Assembly (NCBI GenBank): GCA_019671135.1
Contig: JAHRHY010000002.1
Location: 2,619,501 to 2,683,500 of the forward strand
Reading direction: 5' to 3'
DNA length: 64,000 nt
Source: Linnemannia hyalina
Taxonomy: Eukaryota; Mortierellomycota; Mortierellomycetes; Mortierellales; Mortierellaceae
Below, one piece after another: positions 23,358 to 37,600 of the stretch (its first letter is position 1; each line of letters starts with the position of its first letter). Made by a program: the position numbers and the translations under genes. The notes below the pieces were generated by a model. That model searched no databases and was not told where the DNA came from. It saw nothing but the letters and a program-made list of their open reading frames with translations.

Positions 23358-24040
23358 ATGGGAGGATACTTGACTCACGATCCCGCTGTCGAGAAGTGGG
23401 TGCGCATGCGCGAATCGACTGCCAAGCACTTTTCCTGGAACGCCCGCAACGTCCGCTCCGTTGGTATTCTTGGACTTGTCATCCCCGGTGCCCTCTTGTA
23501 CCTCGCCCTCGAAACCGATGTAAGATGAAGCTCAGCGACCCACAACCACGCTACGTCAACAACGAAGTTCTAGTCTTTCAAAAGTTCAGGGGAAGAGTAC
23601 GACAAACAGCAGGAGACAACAAGGGTTCAGGATAACGGGGTTATCTACAGCCGATTGCACACGGAGCAGAGGAGTCGAGCAAAAAGACGATCCCGAGGCG
23701 CGACTGTTGGTTTTACAGGATCGACAGCAAAAGGTGCGACCACTAAATCGGCAGAGCACCTCATGGATAGGGCGACCCTACGGCCATTGATGAACAAGGA
23801 GAATGGACCGACACAATTCAAGATAATACGAACATCAACAGTCATCAACGTCAGGAATATCCAATTGAAATATCATGTAACCTTCTGAGGTTCAGGAGCA
23901 ATGATCGGAAGACATTGGCAGCAGTTCACTAACGCATTGCATATGTGGACTTCTATACTTGCCATTGATAGGGTCAGTTCAAGTGGGCTGCCAAGGGTCC
24001 CTCTCCCAAGGCTGCTCCCGTTGAGGAGGAGGATGCTTAA
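23358..24040 (+). CDS. Complex I accessory subunit, B15/NDUFB4-like
   Basis: Exons 23358-23519 and 23972-24040 give 76 residues. It is probably a small single-pass subunit of mitochondrial NADH:ubiquinone oxidoreductase. Evidence: the sequence HDPAVEKWVRMRE near the N-terminus, followed by HFSWNARNVR and one hydrophobic segment at about 36-50 (VGILGLVIPGALLYLA). After the splice comes GQFKWAAKGP and an acidic C-terminus. The pattern DPAxxxWxxMRE, then a helix, then a short Lys/Trp-containing tail, resembles the fungal B15 subunit. Because the protein is so short, the family assignment is moderate. The intron (452 bp) is twice as long as the coding sequence. AATAAA lies at 24135-24140. Confidence 0.65.
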
Positions 24041-26445
<2,405 letters not shown>

Positions 26446-27863
26446 AGAGGGAATCTCTGAATAGTCCATTTCGTTTTACATTTTCTATCATCAACAACCA
26501 TTTTGTACTTTCAACATCCCCCGTCCCCGTCCCCCAACCTTGCTGCTATCAACAAACTCGACAATGACAAAAGAACCCGCGTGCGCCTGAAGTAGAGTAG
26601 TCGAAGTAATTATCTTTTTTTTTGTTTTGTTGCCCTTGCAGGCGTTTTCTCAATACACTTTTCAATATATCCCGAAAAATGCCATGGTGACGTCACTCTC
26701 TTCCTTTTCTTCCTTGGATGCCAAGGATTCTGGTTGAAAATCATCTTTCTTTCACTCAAGTGTAAGTCCATTGGCGATTCCAGGAACTGAATTCAGCCGT
26801 CAGGAGGAGGAAACATAAAAGAACCGTGTGATGACACAGTGGAGTAGAGCGAAGAACGTTTACGGGACAAGTTGCCATCTGTTCTCTTCCCTTTTTTTTG
26901 TTCGACCGAGCCGCGATCAGTTACAAGGAACGACACATCCTTTTTGAACATGAAGTTTTCGTATGCCTCGATGTATCCCTTCTACGTTTTCATTGGCAAA
27001 GACTGTTGCATTGCTGTTGAATACACCCACGACCTTGTCTTTGTTTTTTTTCTGCATTTCTTTTGCTTGTTGGGTCCTTAGGATTTGTTTCCACGTTGTT
27101 TTTTTTGTAGTCCCTATGCGCGACTGTGGTTTCTTTTTGGAGATACCCGACACTGGATCTTGGTGAGAACCTGGTGACATTGGAGTGATGGCGGACATGA
27201 AGGATAACAACAAAGATCAAAGTCTGAAGGGATAGCAAAAGGATACTTTGCAGGGAAGCATTTGATAGAGTCTTGGTGGTGTTGTGTTCATTTGATTCTC
27301 TACTTTGAGGACGGCATGCTATCATGGATGGAATCGTGAATTGGATTATGACTGTCAAGGCTGAAAGCGATATTGCATTACATTATTATTTTGGAGGGTG
27401 TTGGGCTATTACTGAGGCTTATTGCTGTGTTTTAGTTGAGAGAAAGAAGGGGTTTTGGGGGATGGGTGCAACTTGTTGTCTGTACTCCTGCGGGAGGCGT
27501 TCTCGCAATGAAGTTTTAAACTTGATCTTATCTGATGGACTCTTGTTTCCTTCATCAACTTCTGGCGATGGGGTTCGTGATATTCAATGAATGGATGATA
27601 TGGAACATTCTTACTGATGATATAATCTTTCAACTGATGACCTTATTAGAAACAAGTGAAGGCAGGATGCCTTCAAGCTGCCCAATTGGCTTGTCCGTGG
27701 CCGTTGGAGGTCCGACCTGGCTTCGGTGCTTCAATGACACAGCGGTAGGATATAATGATCGTGTGGGCTTTAATCAAAAATAAAAGCAATTAGAAAATTT
27801 TTCCTATGAAATTCCTTTTACTCTTTCACACTTCTTCACCCCCACCACCTTTTCATAACCGCC
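26446..27863. other. Intergenic, 1.4 kb, ARF1 to RPL7
   Basis: No protein gene is seen. There are T-runs and several TGATGA words at 27610-27640, but no matching CTGA with a closing stem. The last ~50 bases form the CT-rich leader of the ribosomal protein gene. Its last bases, CATAACCGCC, sit just before ATG. Confidence 0.5.
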
Positions 27864-29714
27864 ATGACCACGTAAGTTGTACCTTCCCCTACTCCTCCTA
27901 TCCTTCCTCTTCCTATGATACGAGACGTGTGGACATAACAGGAAAGTACGGTTTAAAAAAGGATGGCATCGGATGCTGTCTTTTTACTCTCGTTACCAAT
28001 AATCTCTGTTTCCCAGGGCTTCAACGATATCTGCATATCTCAGGTTCCTGAGTCAATGCATTGAAGATATCCACCTGGGGTCTTGAGCTCTAGGGATACC
28101 ATTGCTTCCCTCTCACGAAGGAACAATAACCTCCCTTGGCTTTAAATCCATTCTGTGACTCTTGGTCAACAATCTCCTTTTGTGATGCTCATCTTGTTTT
28201 CGGGTTCATTTTTTTCCCATCTCGAGATGAAGTTTTGCTTTGATCGTTCTCTGATCTCGATGTCGTATTCCAGACCGTTTTTTCTCTCGCGGGAAACAAA
28301 CGCGTATGGGTTCGTTGTTGTGTGATGGCTGCCTGTTCTATTTTTCATCATTGAAGCCTTAAGCCCTCCAATATGGACTATATGAACCGCCCGGTGTTAT
28401 TCTTCTCGTTTGGCCATGTGCCTACGTGTAAGCTAGTCGATGCGTCAAAAAAGGCCCAACTCCAATTAAAACAATTCGTCGGATGTCAACTGCATTATAA
28501 TCCTTGTATCCCATCCCTTGCAGTGTACTCGTTACCAGCTCCCTCACTTTGCTCTTTACTAAGAGTGTAAGCTGAGAAGAGTGAGAGAAGACTCTGGGCA
28601 CAAGTTTTGCGACAGTCCGACGTGACCTTTTTTTCCTAATCATCCCATTTGCTTGTTTATCTTTTTGTCGAACCCCACAGTACCACCCCTACCCTTGAGC
28701 ATGTTCTCGTCCCCGAGACCCTTTTGAAGAAGAGAAAGACCCAGGATAAGGCAACCACTGAAAAGCGTGTTGCCGATGCCGCTGCCCGCAAGGTAATTAT
28801 TTTCCTCTTTTTTCACATCCAAACACAACACAGCACAACATTCAATGGTGGTGGCATTTTTACTTTCACAAGACATTAATGATGAAAAGCTATACCGCAT
28901 TTCGTGGCTAGCCTAAGGCGATGTTGCTAACGTCAACCATCTTTCGGGACTGATACAATGTCTTTTTGATGCCACCACTTTTGCCGTGTTCTGGTCTACC
29001 TTCATTTGACATTTTACTCGACGTTGTTGACAAAACATGAAAACTAATTGCTTTCCTCTTTTGTTTACATCTTCACTTGGAAAACAGGCCCGCAAGGCTC
29101 AGCGCAAGGTGATCTTCAAGCGTGCTGACCAGTACGTCCGCGAGTACCGCGCCAAGGAGCGCGACGAGATCCGTCTCCGTCGCCAGGCCAAGGCTGCTGG
29201 TTCGTTCTACGTCCCTGCTCAGCCCAAGCTCGCCTTCGTCATCCGCATCAAGGGTATCAACCACATTGCCCCAAAGCCCCGCAAGGTTCTCCAGTTGTTG
29301 CGTCTCCTCCAGATCAACAACGGTGTCTTTGTCCGCTTGACCAAGGCTACCACCCAGATGCTCCAGTTGATCAACCCCTATGTCGCTTACGGTGAGCCCA
29401 ACCTCAAGTCTGTCCGTGAGCTGATTTACAAGCGTGGATATGGCAAGGTCAACAAGCAGCGCATCCCCTTGACCGACAACTCAATCATTGAGAAGTCCCT
29501 TGGCAAGTTTGGCATTGTCTGCATGGAGGATTTGATCCACGAGATCTACACTGTCGGTCCCAACTTCAAGCAGGCCTCCAACTTCTTGTGGCCCTTCAAG
29601 TTGTCGAACGCCACTGGTGGTTACTCTGCCAAGAAGGCCTTGCACTTCATCCAGGGTGGTGACTCTGGTGACCGCGAGCTCAAGATCAACAACTTGATCC
29701 GTCAGATGAACTAA
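27864..29714 (+). CDS. RPL7: 60S ribosomal protein L7 (uL30)
   Basis: Exons 27864-27871, 28681-28792 and 29088-29714 give 248 residues. It is a component of the large cytosolic ribosomal subunit. The first coding exon is only eight bases (ATGACCAC) and an 809-base intron follows. The joined N-terminus reads [20 protein letters not shown]. The eukaryotic basic N-terminal extension continues with [15 protein letters not shown]. The uL30 core begins at [16 protein letters not shown], followed by [12 protein letters not shown] and the C-terminal [13 protein letters not shown]. The length and end (NNLIRQMN) fit the family. AATAAA lies at 29796-29801. The second intron holds a box C/D snoRNA, a feature shared with yeast RPL7 genes. 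Confidence 0.95.
28871..28963 (+). ncRNA. Box C/D snoRNA in RPL7 intron 2
   Basis: A perfect C box ATGATGA (28879-28885) and D box CTGA (28950-28953) are enclosed by a 7-bp terminal stem: AGACATT (28871-28877) pairs with AATGTCT (28957-28963). The 12 bases CCATCTTTCGGG (28937-28948) upstream of the D box are the exact complement of CCCGAAAGATGG, a conserved 25S/28S rRNA segment. Counting five bases up from the D box puts the predicted 2'-O-methylation on the G of CCCG, which corresponds to yeast 25S G805 (guided by snR39B). In yeast, RPL7A and RPL7B introns host snR39 and snR59, which guide the neighbouring A807. The internal C'/D' boxes are weak. The structure is read directly; the target is inferred from remembered rRNA sequence. 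Confidence 0.88.
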
Positions 29715-30481
29715 AGAATGTGTTCGTCATCTAACTTCAGTCATATTTCCTTGCCCAATCTGTACAATACTTTATTCCCCATTCTTAAGCAATGAAATAA
29801 AAAAAACTGAACAAAAATAATCCTTGTGACATATGTGAAATATGGTGTTTGTGTGAATGATCTATGTCAACCAGTGGAGAATGAAAAGGAACAAATGAAG
29901 AGCAGGGGGAGGATCGATTGGGAGTAATGACGCCCGTCCCTCCACAAGTTGTGTGCGACTTGTCTGATACAAGGATGAGTAGGGTGAAGGGAGGTTATGC
30001 GACGTGGCGTCTTGACCTGGGACATTGGGTATATGTTCACTCTGTCGTGGACAATTGAGGCAATTGAACAACTGGAAAAGCACCCATTGGGGTCGTTGAA
30101 GGTTGATGACAGAGACGAAGTGATGGTGCGAGGATATAAGCACCGGGATGTGCCTGGAGGAGTGTAAAGAGAGAAAGTAGGCTCCCTTTAGCTCAACCTT
30201 CTTTTCTCTCACTTCTTCTTTGCCAGACCCTCCCTTTTCTTTCTTTAACCTTTCTTTTTCTTCCCTCCCTCCTTCCTCTCCCTTTCCCCCTTTTCGACCG
30301 ACCCTTTCATCCTCATTGGCGGATCAACAGCCCGCTCGCTGATCACTCTCACTCGCTCATCCCTTCAGCCGCCTTTTTTCACCTATTATTTTCACGGGTC
30401 ACCTTTTCTTTGTCACGCACTCACCCACTCATCATCATCACCCCTCCCTCGCCAAACCACTCTCCAACACCTACTACAAAG
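29715..30481. other. Intergenic RPL7 to PI4K
   Basis: 3' UTR of RPL7 with polyadenylation signal. No gene is seen in the middle. CT-rich sequence fills about 30190-30480 before the kinase start. Confidence 0.55.
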
Positions 30482-33400
30482 ATGATGAACTCGGGCAACT
30501 CGCTATTGCTGCGTCTGTTCAAGTCGGAATTCTTCAACGCCTGGATCGCGGTCTCGTACCTCTTCAAATACCCTGATGCCGTCGGAATCCAACACTACCT
30601 CTGCAACGAGCTCAAAAAGTTCCCCCTGGACGAAATCGAGTTTTTCCTGCCCCAGCTCGTGTAAGGATACTCATTTGCTTAGACAGAACGGACGGACTTA
30701 TGTGGACGATTTCAACTCTTTGGGCTGAAGCGAAGGCGAACGACCTCTAGTTGCAACATCACAGAAGCTGGAAGTGAAAGTCATCTTTTGGATGAGAAAG
30801 GTCACTTTATCATCTACTGACAGAGACCCCCCCCCCCCCCACTCCTCATTTCCTATGAAAAATAGCCATTTGCTGATCAGCAGGCCGTCGGAATCGGTCG
30901 CGCTCGAGAACTTCATCTTGGACCGCTGCCAGATCTCTTCTCATATGGCAATCCTTGTAAGCAACACACACAAAGGCTCATATTCTTCTTGCGACACAGA
31001 CAGAAACAGGCGCTGTTGTTTAGAAGGACATTCGACGACAAAGCGGCAACACAAGGATGTACAGAGAAGCGCACGCTTGGGTTTTGGTCGGTTGTGCTAC
31101 CCAACAACACGACATGGATCTTTTTGTTGGTGTCCTTTTTTTTTGCCCCAAAACACGGCTCACAGTCTCAACAACTGCACTCGGCGACACGGGACAAAAA
31201 AAGTTGGACCAGTGTAACACTGAAGCCAGGCCAGCGGCAACAAAGACAGCGATCCCGCCACCATTGCCCGGCGGGCGCAATTGTGGCCGACCATCATGGA
31301 TAAGCGACCAGGAAAGGACGAAATACACTCCGACCATGGAGTTGTTGTCCAGTTCACTTTTCATGCAGGCTTTTGCAGTATAGCGTTCTTTCATTTCTGG
31401 ATCCGAAGGAGACGAAGCGATGAAAGGAAGAGAATGGCGCCCCAAGGATCATGCATATTGCAAAGATATCTGTCGACTCAACGCAACTCCTCTGCTTCCT
31501 CCACCACACTTGCCGAAATAGACGCTATGGTACTTGCAGGCATACACCTCGGATCTGGCCGCCTCTCCCAACACACCTTCGTTCAAGCTGTGCAAACGAG
31601 TCTTCAACAAATGTCAGGCTATCGTGTTTGCGACCGAGGCACCCGGAGAGTACGAAGATATTTTTGGTAAGAACGGTGTCCCAAAAGTCAAGGAGAATGC
31701 ACTTTCGGCGATGGTCGGCATGGGCGTCATGTTGGCTGCCTTTGGTCAGCCATTGATGACCAAGAGCCCTGGTCAATTGGCTCTTGCTCAGGGTCGCCGG
31801 CCCAGGGCCTTCAGTACCGCAGGAGACACTCTGGAAGATGCTGTCGTAGGGGAGCCCTCAACGCAACAGCATCAGCCACCACACCAGCACCATCAGCCAC
31901 CTCAGCCTGTTCAGCCTCAGCAGCCAGTACCTGTTATCGAAACAAACCATGTGTCTCCTCAGGAGAGTGGCCGGTCCACACCAGCGGGGATCAACATAAC
32001 GCGACATGAGGATGGAGCAACTTCGCCCATGTCACCTTCAGCAGAGCCCGGCTCACCCCACGCGACCATCCCGGGAATCAGTGTGTCGACTGCGCAAACC
32101 ATTCAACGGAACCATGTCGTTACTTCGCCTTCGCTCGAAGATCTTCGTGGAGGACAGGCCTTCAAGCACAAGCGGGACCGATTCTCCAGTCCTCGTTACA
32201 GTCACGACACTGCTCCATCGTCCCCCATCAGCTTGAAGTTCTCGGATCGTGGCTCTATGGATGGACAGTCCTCTGCAGCCTCGCTGGAGCTTGCCCGCCG
32301 CTCATACTTCCATTCGGAAATGCAGTTCCTCTTGGCCCTTGTTGATATCGCAACCAGGCTCGTGATTGTCCCCAAGCCTGCCCGCTTGAGTGCTCTTCGT
32401 GCAGAGCTCACATTGTTGAACCATAATCTGCCAGCCGAGATTTGTGTCCCGCTCTGGTGCCACGCCACACTCGAGAACCCATCGCATCACCGCGTCGTGC
32501 GTATCCCACCTCAAGACGCCGTCGTCTTGAACTCTGCCGATCGCGTAAGTAGTTTTTGGTAAATACTGCAGAATTATTGGGTTGGTGGTTTAACTTGAAA
32601 GGTGAACTCATACCTGTATTGTTGAATGTACATTTTATAGGTACCTTATTTGTTGCAAGTCGAGGTGCTGGAGACGGACATGAGTGTCGAGGAGATTCGC
32701 GCGCAACGCAGGGATCTTGGCGACGATGAGGAGGAGGAGGATCACCGTAGCGCATCTCGCACGCAAGGAGTGGAGTTGAACGAGAACGGCTCGATTCAGT
32801 TGGAAGCCACCATCGACACCAACGGCGGCAGTGCCGAGCCCTCGAGGGACGCGTCAGAGGCTTCTTCGACTACTGCATCAGAGTCAAAAGACAAGGAGGA
32901 GAGCGAAGAGGCATTAGTCGACACTATTCCCAATCCACCCGTTGGATCTCTTGCCGAGCTCAGCATTTCGCCTCCTGGATCGCCTTTCCCTGCCAGTCCC
33001 GTGATCACTGTGGACCCCTCAGGACGCATGAGTAGCCCTACTCCCTCATCACCTGGAAACCGCCCTGTGACCCAATCTCGCTCGAACGAGGCTTATTTGC
33101 AGACAGTGCTGAGGCGCCGCGCCTCCAACAGTGCCGACGATTTTGCAGAGAAGATGCGAACTGCTGCCGTTATGTTGGCTCAACTGAGCCAACAGCAGGC
33201 TGCCCAACAGGCCGGTGCTGGTGCCAACGGAAACGCAAGAGTCAGCTCTCAATCTCGCTCAAGCATCAAGGCCAAGGCTACTTCAGTCGAGGACATTCGC
33301 GCCAAGATCATCAAGGAGATGATGGCCCTGGAAGAGCAGAGGATGCAGAGGATGAAGCTTGAGGGTGTGAGCAGCGGTGTTGGCGGCGGTGGCGGTGAAG

Positions 33401-34680
33401 GTGCCGGCAGTGAAATGCTGGAAGATGAGCGCAAGGTCATGGCCAACGTCACCACCGACGACCCAAGCGGTAAGAGATATCACCTGTATCTTGCCAATCG
33501 CAGCACTTTTGTTCATGTTCAGCGAATTGCTCGACAAACTCTAACAGTTATTCTCGTTCGTATTTTTCAAAATAATAGCGGCCGTGTTTGCTGAGGATTG
33601 GGATGCCAAGATGAACCGTATTCGTGCCACATCGCCCTATGGACATTTGCCCTCATGGCAACTTCTTTCGGTTATTGTGAAGCAGGGCGCCGATCTGCGT
33701 CAGGAGCAGCTGGCCTGCCAGCTGATTCGCGAGATGGGATGGATTTGGGAGCGCGCCAAGATTGACGTCTGGATCACCTAGTAGGTCATTGTTGTTGGTT
33801 TGGTGACATGGCGTCTTCGTTCGTGTAGCTATGAGTGCAAAGTTCTAACGTCTTACCCATTCCAACCTTTTACTTGTAGCATGCGTATCTTGGTGACATC
33901 GGACAACTCTGGATTGATCGAGACTGTTCGCAACACCATCTCCATCCACTCTATCAAGAAGGATGCCTATGCCCGTCGCTTGAACGAAGTCGGCGTTGTC
34001 TTTACCCTCTACGACTACTTCCAGCAGGTAACAACTTTTTCCAGCTCGCAGCAATTTTTTCAGTGTGTTGCGGACCACAATGTCTGAGATATTTTGATAC
34101 AAATATTTAACGTTCCATTGTTCTCTATGACCTACAGAAATTCGGTGACCCTGCCAGTGAAAAGTTTATCAAGGCTCAGGACAACTTTATGCGTTCGCTG
34201 GCGGCGTACTCTGTGATCACATATGTCCTTCAGATCCGCGATCGTCACAACGGCAACATTTTGTTGGACACGGAGGGTCATATTGTGCACATTGATTTCG
34301 GATTCATGTTGTCAAATTCTCCTGGATCGGTCGGTTTCGAATTGGCACCATTCAAGTTGCCTCAGGAATACCTGGATGTGCTTGGTGGAGTGAACAGCGA
34401 AAAGTTTGCAGAGTTCAAGGTGCTATTGAAGAAGGCGTTTATGGCGGTCCGGAAACACACTGAGAACATTGTGTTGTTGATCGACATGATGTCCAAGGAC
34501 TCGAAGCTGCCCTGTTTCCAATACGAGAACGCGGCGCAGGCGGTGCGGGACCGGTTGGCGCTCAACTTGACGGAGGTGCAGGCGGAGGAGTTTATCGAGA
34601 AGCTGATTATGAGCAGTTGCTGTAATGTCTTTACGAGACTTTATGATACCTTCCAGTACTATTCAAACGGCATTCTGTAG
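30482..34680 (+). CDS. PIK1: Phosphatidylinositol 4-kinase, Pik1/PI4K-beta type
   Basis: Exons 30482-30660, 30881-30956, 31522-32544, 32641-33469, 33579-33780, 33880-34027 and 34138-34680 give 999 residues. It makes PtdIns4P, mainly at the Golgi, for secretion. The N-terminal helical lipid-kinase-unique domain starts at FFNAWIAVSYLF and includes ALENFILDRCQISSHMA and TLWYLQAYTSD. A long Ser/Pro/Gln-rich, partly acidic middle follows. The catalytic domain starts near SPYGHLPSWQLLSVIVKQG. The catalytic loop DRHNGN is at 854-859 and the metal-binding DFG at 872-874, followed by GFMLSNSPGSVGFE; both are intact. Exon 2 could start three bases later (CAG repeat at the acceptor), changing one residue. 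The third intron-exon boundary lies after a 565-base intron without coding signal. A C15-like C-run sits in intron 1. Identification is firm. Confidence 0.94.
30827..30840. repeat. Poly-C run in PI4K intron 1
   Basis: Fourteen uninterrupted C about 40 bases before the intron 1 acceptor. It is prone to sequencing error and slippage. Confidence 0.8.
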
Positions 34681-37600
34681 TTGTTGGGTTGGAGAGGGAG
34701 GGTTTGTGAGGAATATGGAGGAGGAGTTGGAGTTTTTCGTCCTAAACATAAAACTAAAGTACACATGCGCACATATTGAAACGCACTCGAACAGTTATGA
34801 TAGTTAAAGAGACGCGACTGAATTGGGAGAGACGAGTTGGTGTTTTGTAAAGAGCACGGGCACACAGAAGTAGAAAAAACGGTATGCAAAGAACACAGAG
34901 AGAAGGAAAAAAACAAGAGCACAAAGGACCCAAACGCGCATATAAGAAACACAAGAGCGTTGCTCTTTTTTTTTTTTTTTTTTCCTTCTTGTGTTTTTGT
35001 TTGTTGTGTTTTTGGTAGATGGGGCAGTGTCAAAACAAGTCGAACCTCATCCCTCTTTGTCTTTGCCACTATTTCCCTCCCGACTCTATGATTTACATAA
35101 TCATTCACATCTTCCCACTTGCTGCGGCCGTGGCAAAGCATTGTGGCTAGATGCCATCATCTTTCTTCTACAGGTATTGCTCCTAGCAATAACGCGACCC
35201 CCCCAATCCTATGACGCGCCGCCATTCCATCGTGTTGTTGGACTTGGAAGTGGCTGGGCCGAGGTTCTGCAAGAGAGACCGCTACAAAAAAGGGAGACTC
35301 TCTTATTTTGACATGTATGCCAAGACGAAAAAAAAAAAAAAAAAAAATATGCTATGGTCTGTGCTGTGTATGGTGTGTGTATGTGGTGAGGCGCATCGCA
35401 TCGAATGATCCCCTTTGCATGAGCATAACACATAGGGGAGGACATAGATAAGCATAAGAATGAAAAAGGATTGGCCCATTCATTCGACCTCAAAATATTC
35501 GCCGTGCCCGCTGGCCCGTGTTATGTTATCCCAGAGTGAGAGACAGCACCAGAAATATCCGCAATAGGTCTAACGCCTGTTTGCAGAGTTCTCAGAGACC
35601 AAAAGAAGAAAGCAAGTCTGAAACGAACAAACTAGTAGATGGCAAAGCCAGGTGTCTTACTCGCCAGTAGCATCGATTGGCTGCAGAGATGTTGGTATTG
35701 CACCAGTGGGTGGTCTGGGGACTCTGGGTGGACCCGATCAAAAAAATGTGGCCAGGTCCTTCTCCGTCTCCTTTTTTTCGGTTTTTAGAGAGTTTTTTAA
35801 TTCCCGATTGGATAGGATTAGGGGGACGTCCAGTAAGTTTCTTGCAGGTCAAGAAGAGGAGAGGGGGGCCTGGGGAAATCGCTTTTCAGGTTTGGTTAGC
35901 GAGAACATTTCGTTTGTTGCCGCCAACTTTTGCAGTCCAATGAGGCTCTGGTTGGCTGTCTCGCGCAGGAATGAAAAAGAAAAGAAAATGCCTCTATCAC
36001 GCGAGCAACATCCGCGCGCGCACACAAGTGTATAACCAGCTCTGGAGGGTTGAATCGATTTTTTGATAGGTTGGAAACTGGCGCATATACAGCGTTCAGC
36101 GAACAGACCAGGGTTGGACAGGGACGGGGTCGTGCGACAGGGGGGCTAGGGAAGGGGGTGATGACAAAACAAGTTTAATCTGGCCTGGGCCCTCCCGCCG
36201 ATAAACCGAGTACCTTGAGGACGAAGGTACTCGTGTCTTTCCATGAAGCTGACGCATAAAACGTATTCCTGCAACTGACCGTTTCCACTCACTCAGCCTC
36301 TGTTTGTAGCCTGGCTGTTTTTTTTTCGCAGTGCCACTTTTGGGTATTGGTACTGTAGTTTTTTCTATCCCACCCTCTGCCACGCCAATGTACTAGCACT
36401 TTACTGAACGAGGCGTACGAGGCTAAGGAAACAAAAAAGGAGGGAAGAAAGAAAAACCCACAGAGAGTGAGTGACAAATTGAGAAACAACGCATGGGCTA
36501 TGTGCTATTCTTTTCCTTCCTGTCCCTTCTTTTGTGCGATTCTATTCCAAGCACTGCCTCTATTTTCGGCGTCATTCTAAAAAAAGTGGCAGTTCACCTA
36601 TTTTTCCTTCTTCCCAGTTCTTCTTCCTCCTTTTTTTATCCCGAGCAAAAGATAGATGGAAGGGAAGGGGGGAGAGAGGAAAGGTACATCGAGCAGGGAC
36701 GCGGGGAGACAGGGACAGAGGGAAAGAGAAAGGGACACAGAGACATACGCAGGGACATATACAGGGACGAAGGGAGAGCAGGGACGGAGGAAAAACAACA
36801 ACAACAAAGGTGACTAACCAAAAAGGAGGCGGGCGGTGGGGGGGATGGTAAGCATACAGAAAGCATTGCCACAATGCAAACACAGGGACAGAAATGGAAA
36901 GAACACGATGTTCGAGGGTATATGCTGGACAAAAGGGGGAAAAAAAGGGTAGGTTAGCGAGATGGGGTCGAAAAGCGAGGAAACGTAAGATAGACAGCAA
37001 GGAATAGGTGTAAGCGTCGGTTGCCCGCATGAAACCAGCATAAATAACAGCAACAGTAACGGACGAAGAACTGGCAAAGAGAGAAGAGGGCGCTCTGGAG
37101 TCTTTTTTTTCTCACGCGCGAGAGAAACCCACAGAGAAAAAGGTGGCAAAGGAAAAGGACTCATAACACGTTGGTTGTCAAGTACGGGATTGGAGGGCGA
37201 CAGGGTGTAAACAATTGGACGGCTCGCATTGTAAAGCGACTCAAAGACGCGATCTGGACTCGTCTTTTCTTGCCGATTGAGCTTATTTCCAAGGGGTGAT
37301 ATGCTTTTCCTCGGTGCCTGTCTCGCCTTCATTTAGCGGCCTATCGGATAGTGAGCATAGAACATTGAGCATAGAGGGCAAGGAACATGCTTATGCTTCA
37401 CAGTGGCTGAACAAAAATACGAAAAAAAAAGAAGAGAGCTGTGTCTGGGCGAAGGTCTGTTGTCGTTCAATTGATACCGTTACACCGAGGGAGCAATGAA
37501 AAAAGCCCTTTTGCTGTCCAGATGCAGCCATCGATGATCGCATTCGAACAATGAACACAAAAAAGAAGGGGAAAGACGACGACGAGGAGATAAAGAGAGA

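Noticed and set aside
26830..26930. C box GTGATGA downstream of ARF1
   Set aside because: There is no CTGA within 100 bases and no terminal stem.
28170..28260. Second C/D snoRNA candidate in RPL7 intron 1
   Set aside because: The C box is imperfect (GTGATGC), the CTGA has no closing stem with the other end, and no rRNA complement was recognised.
36572..37332. Overlapping - strand frames of 150-170 codons
   Set aside because: They are the reverse complement of purine-rich repeats, giving Phe/Pro/Ser/Leu runs. No conserved motif or splice pattern.
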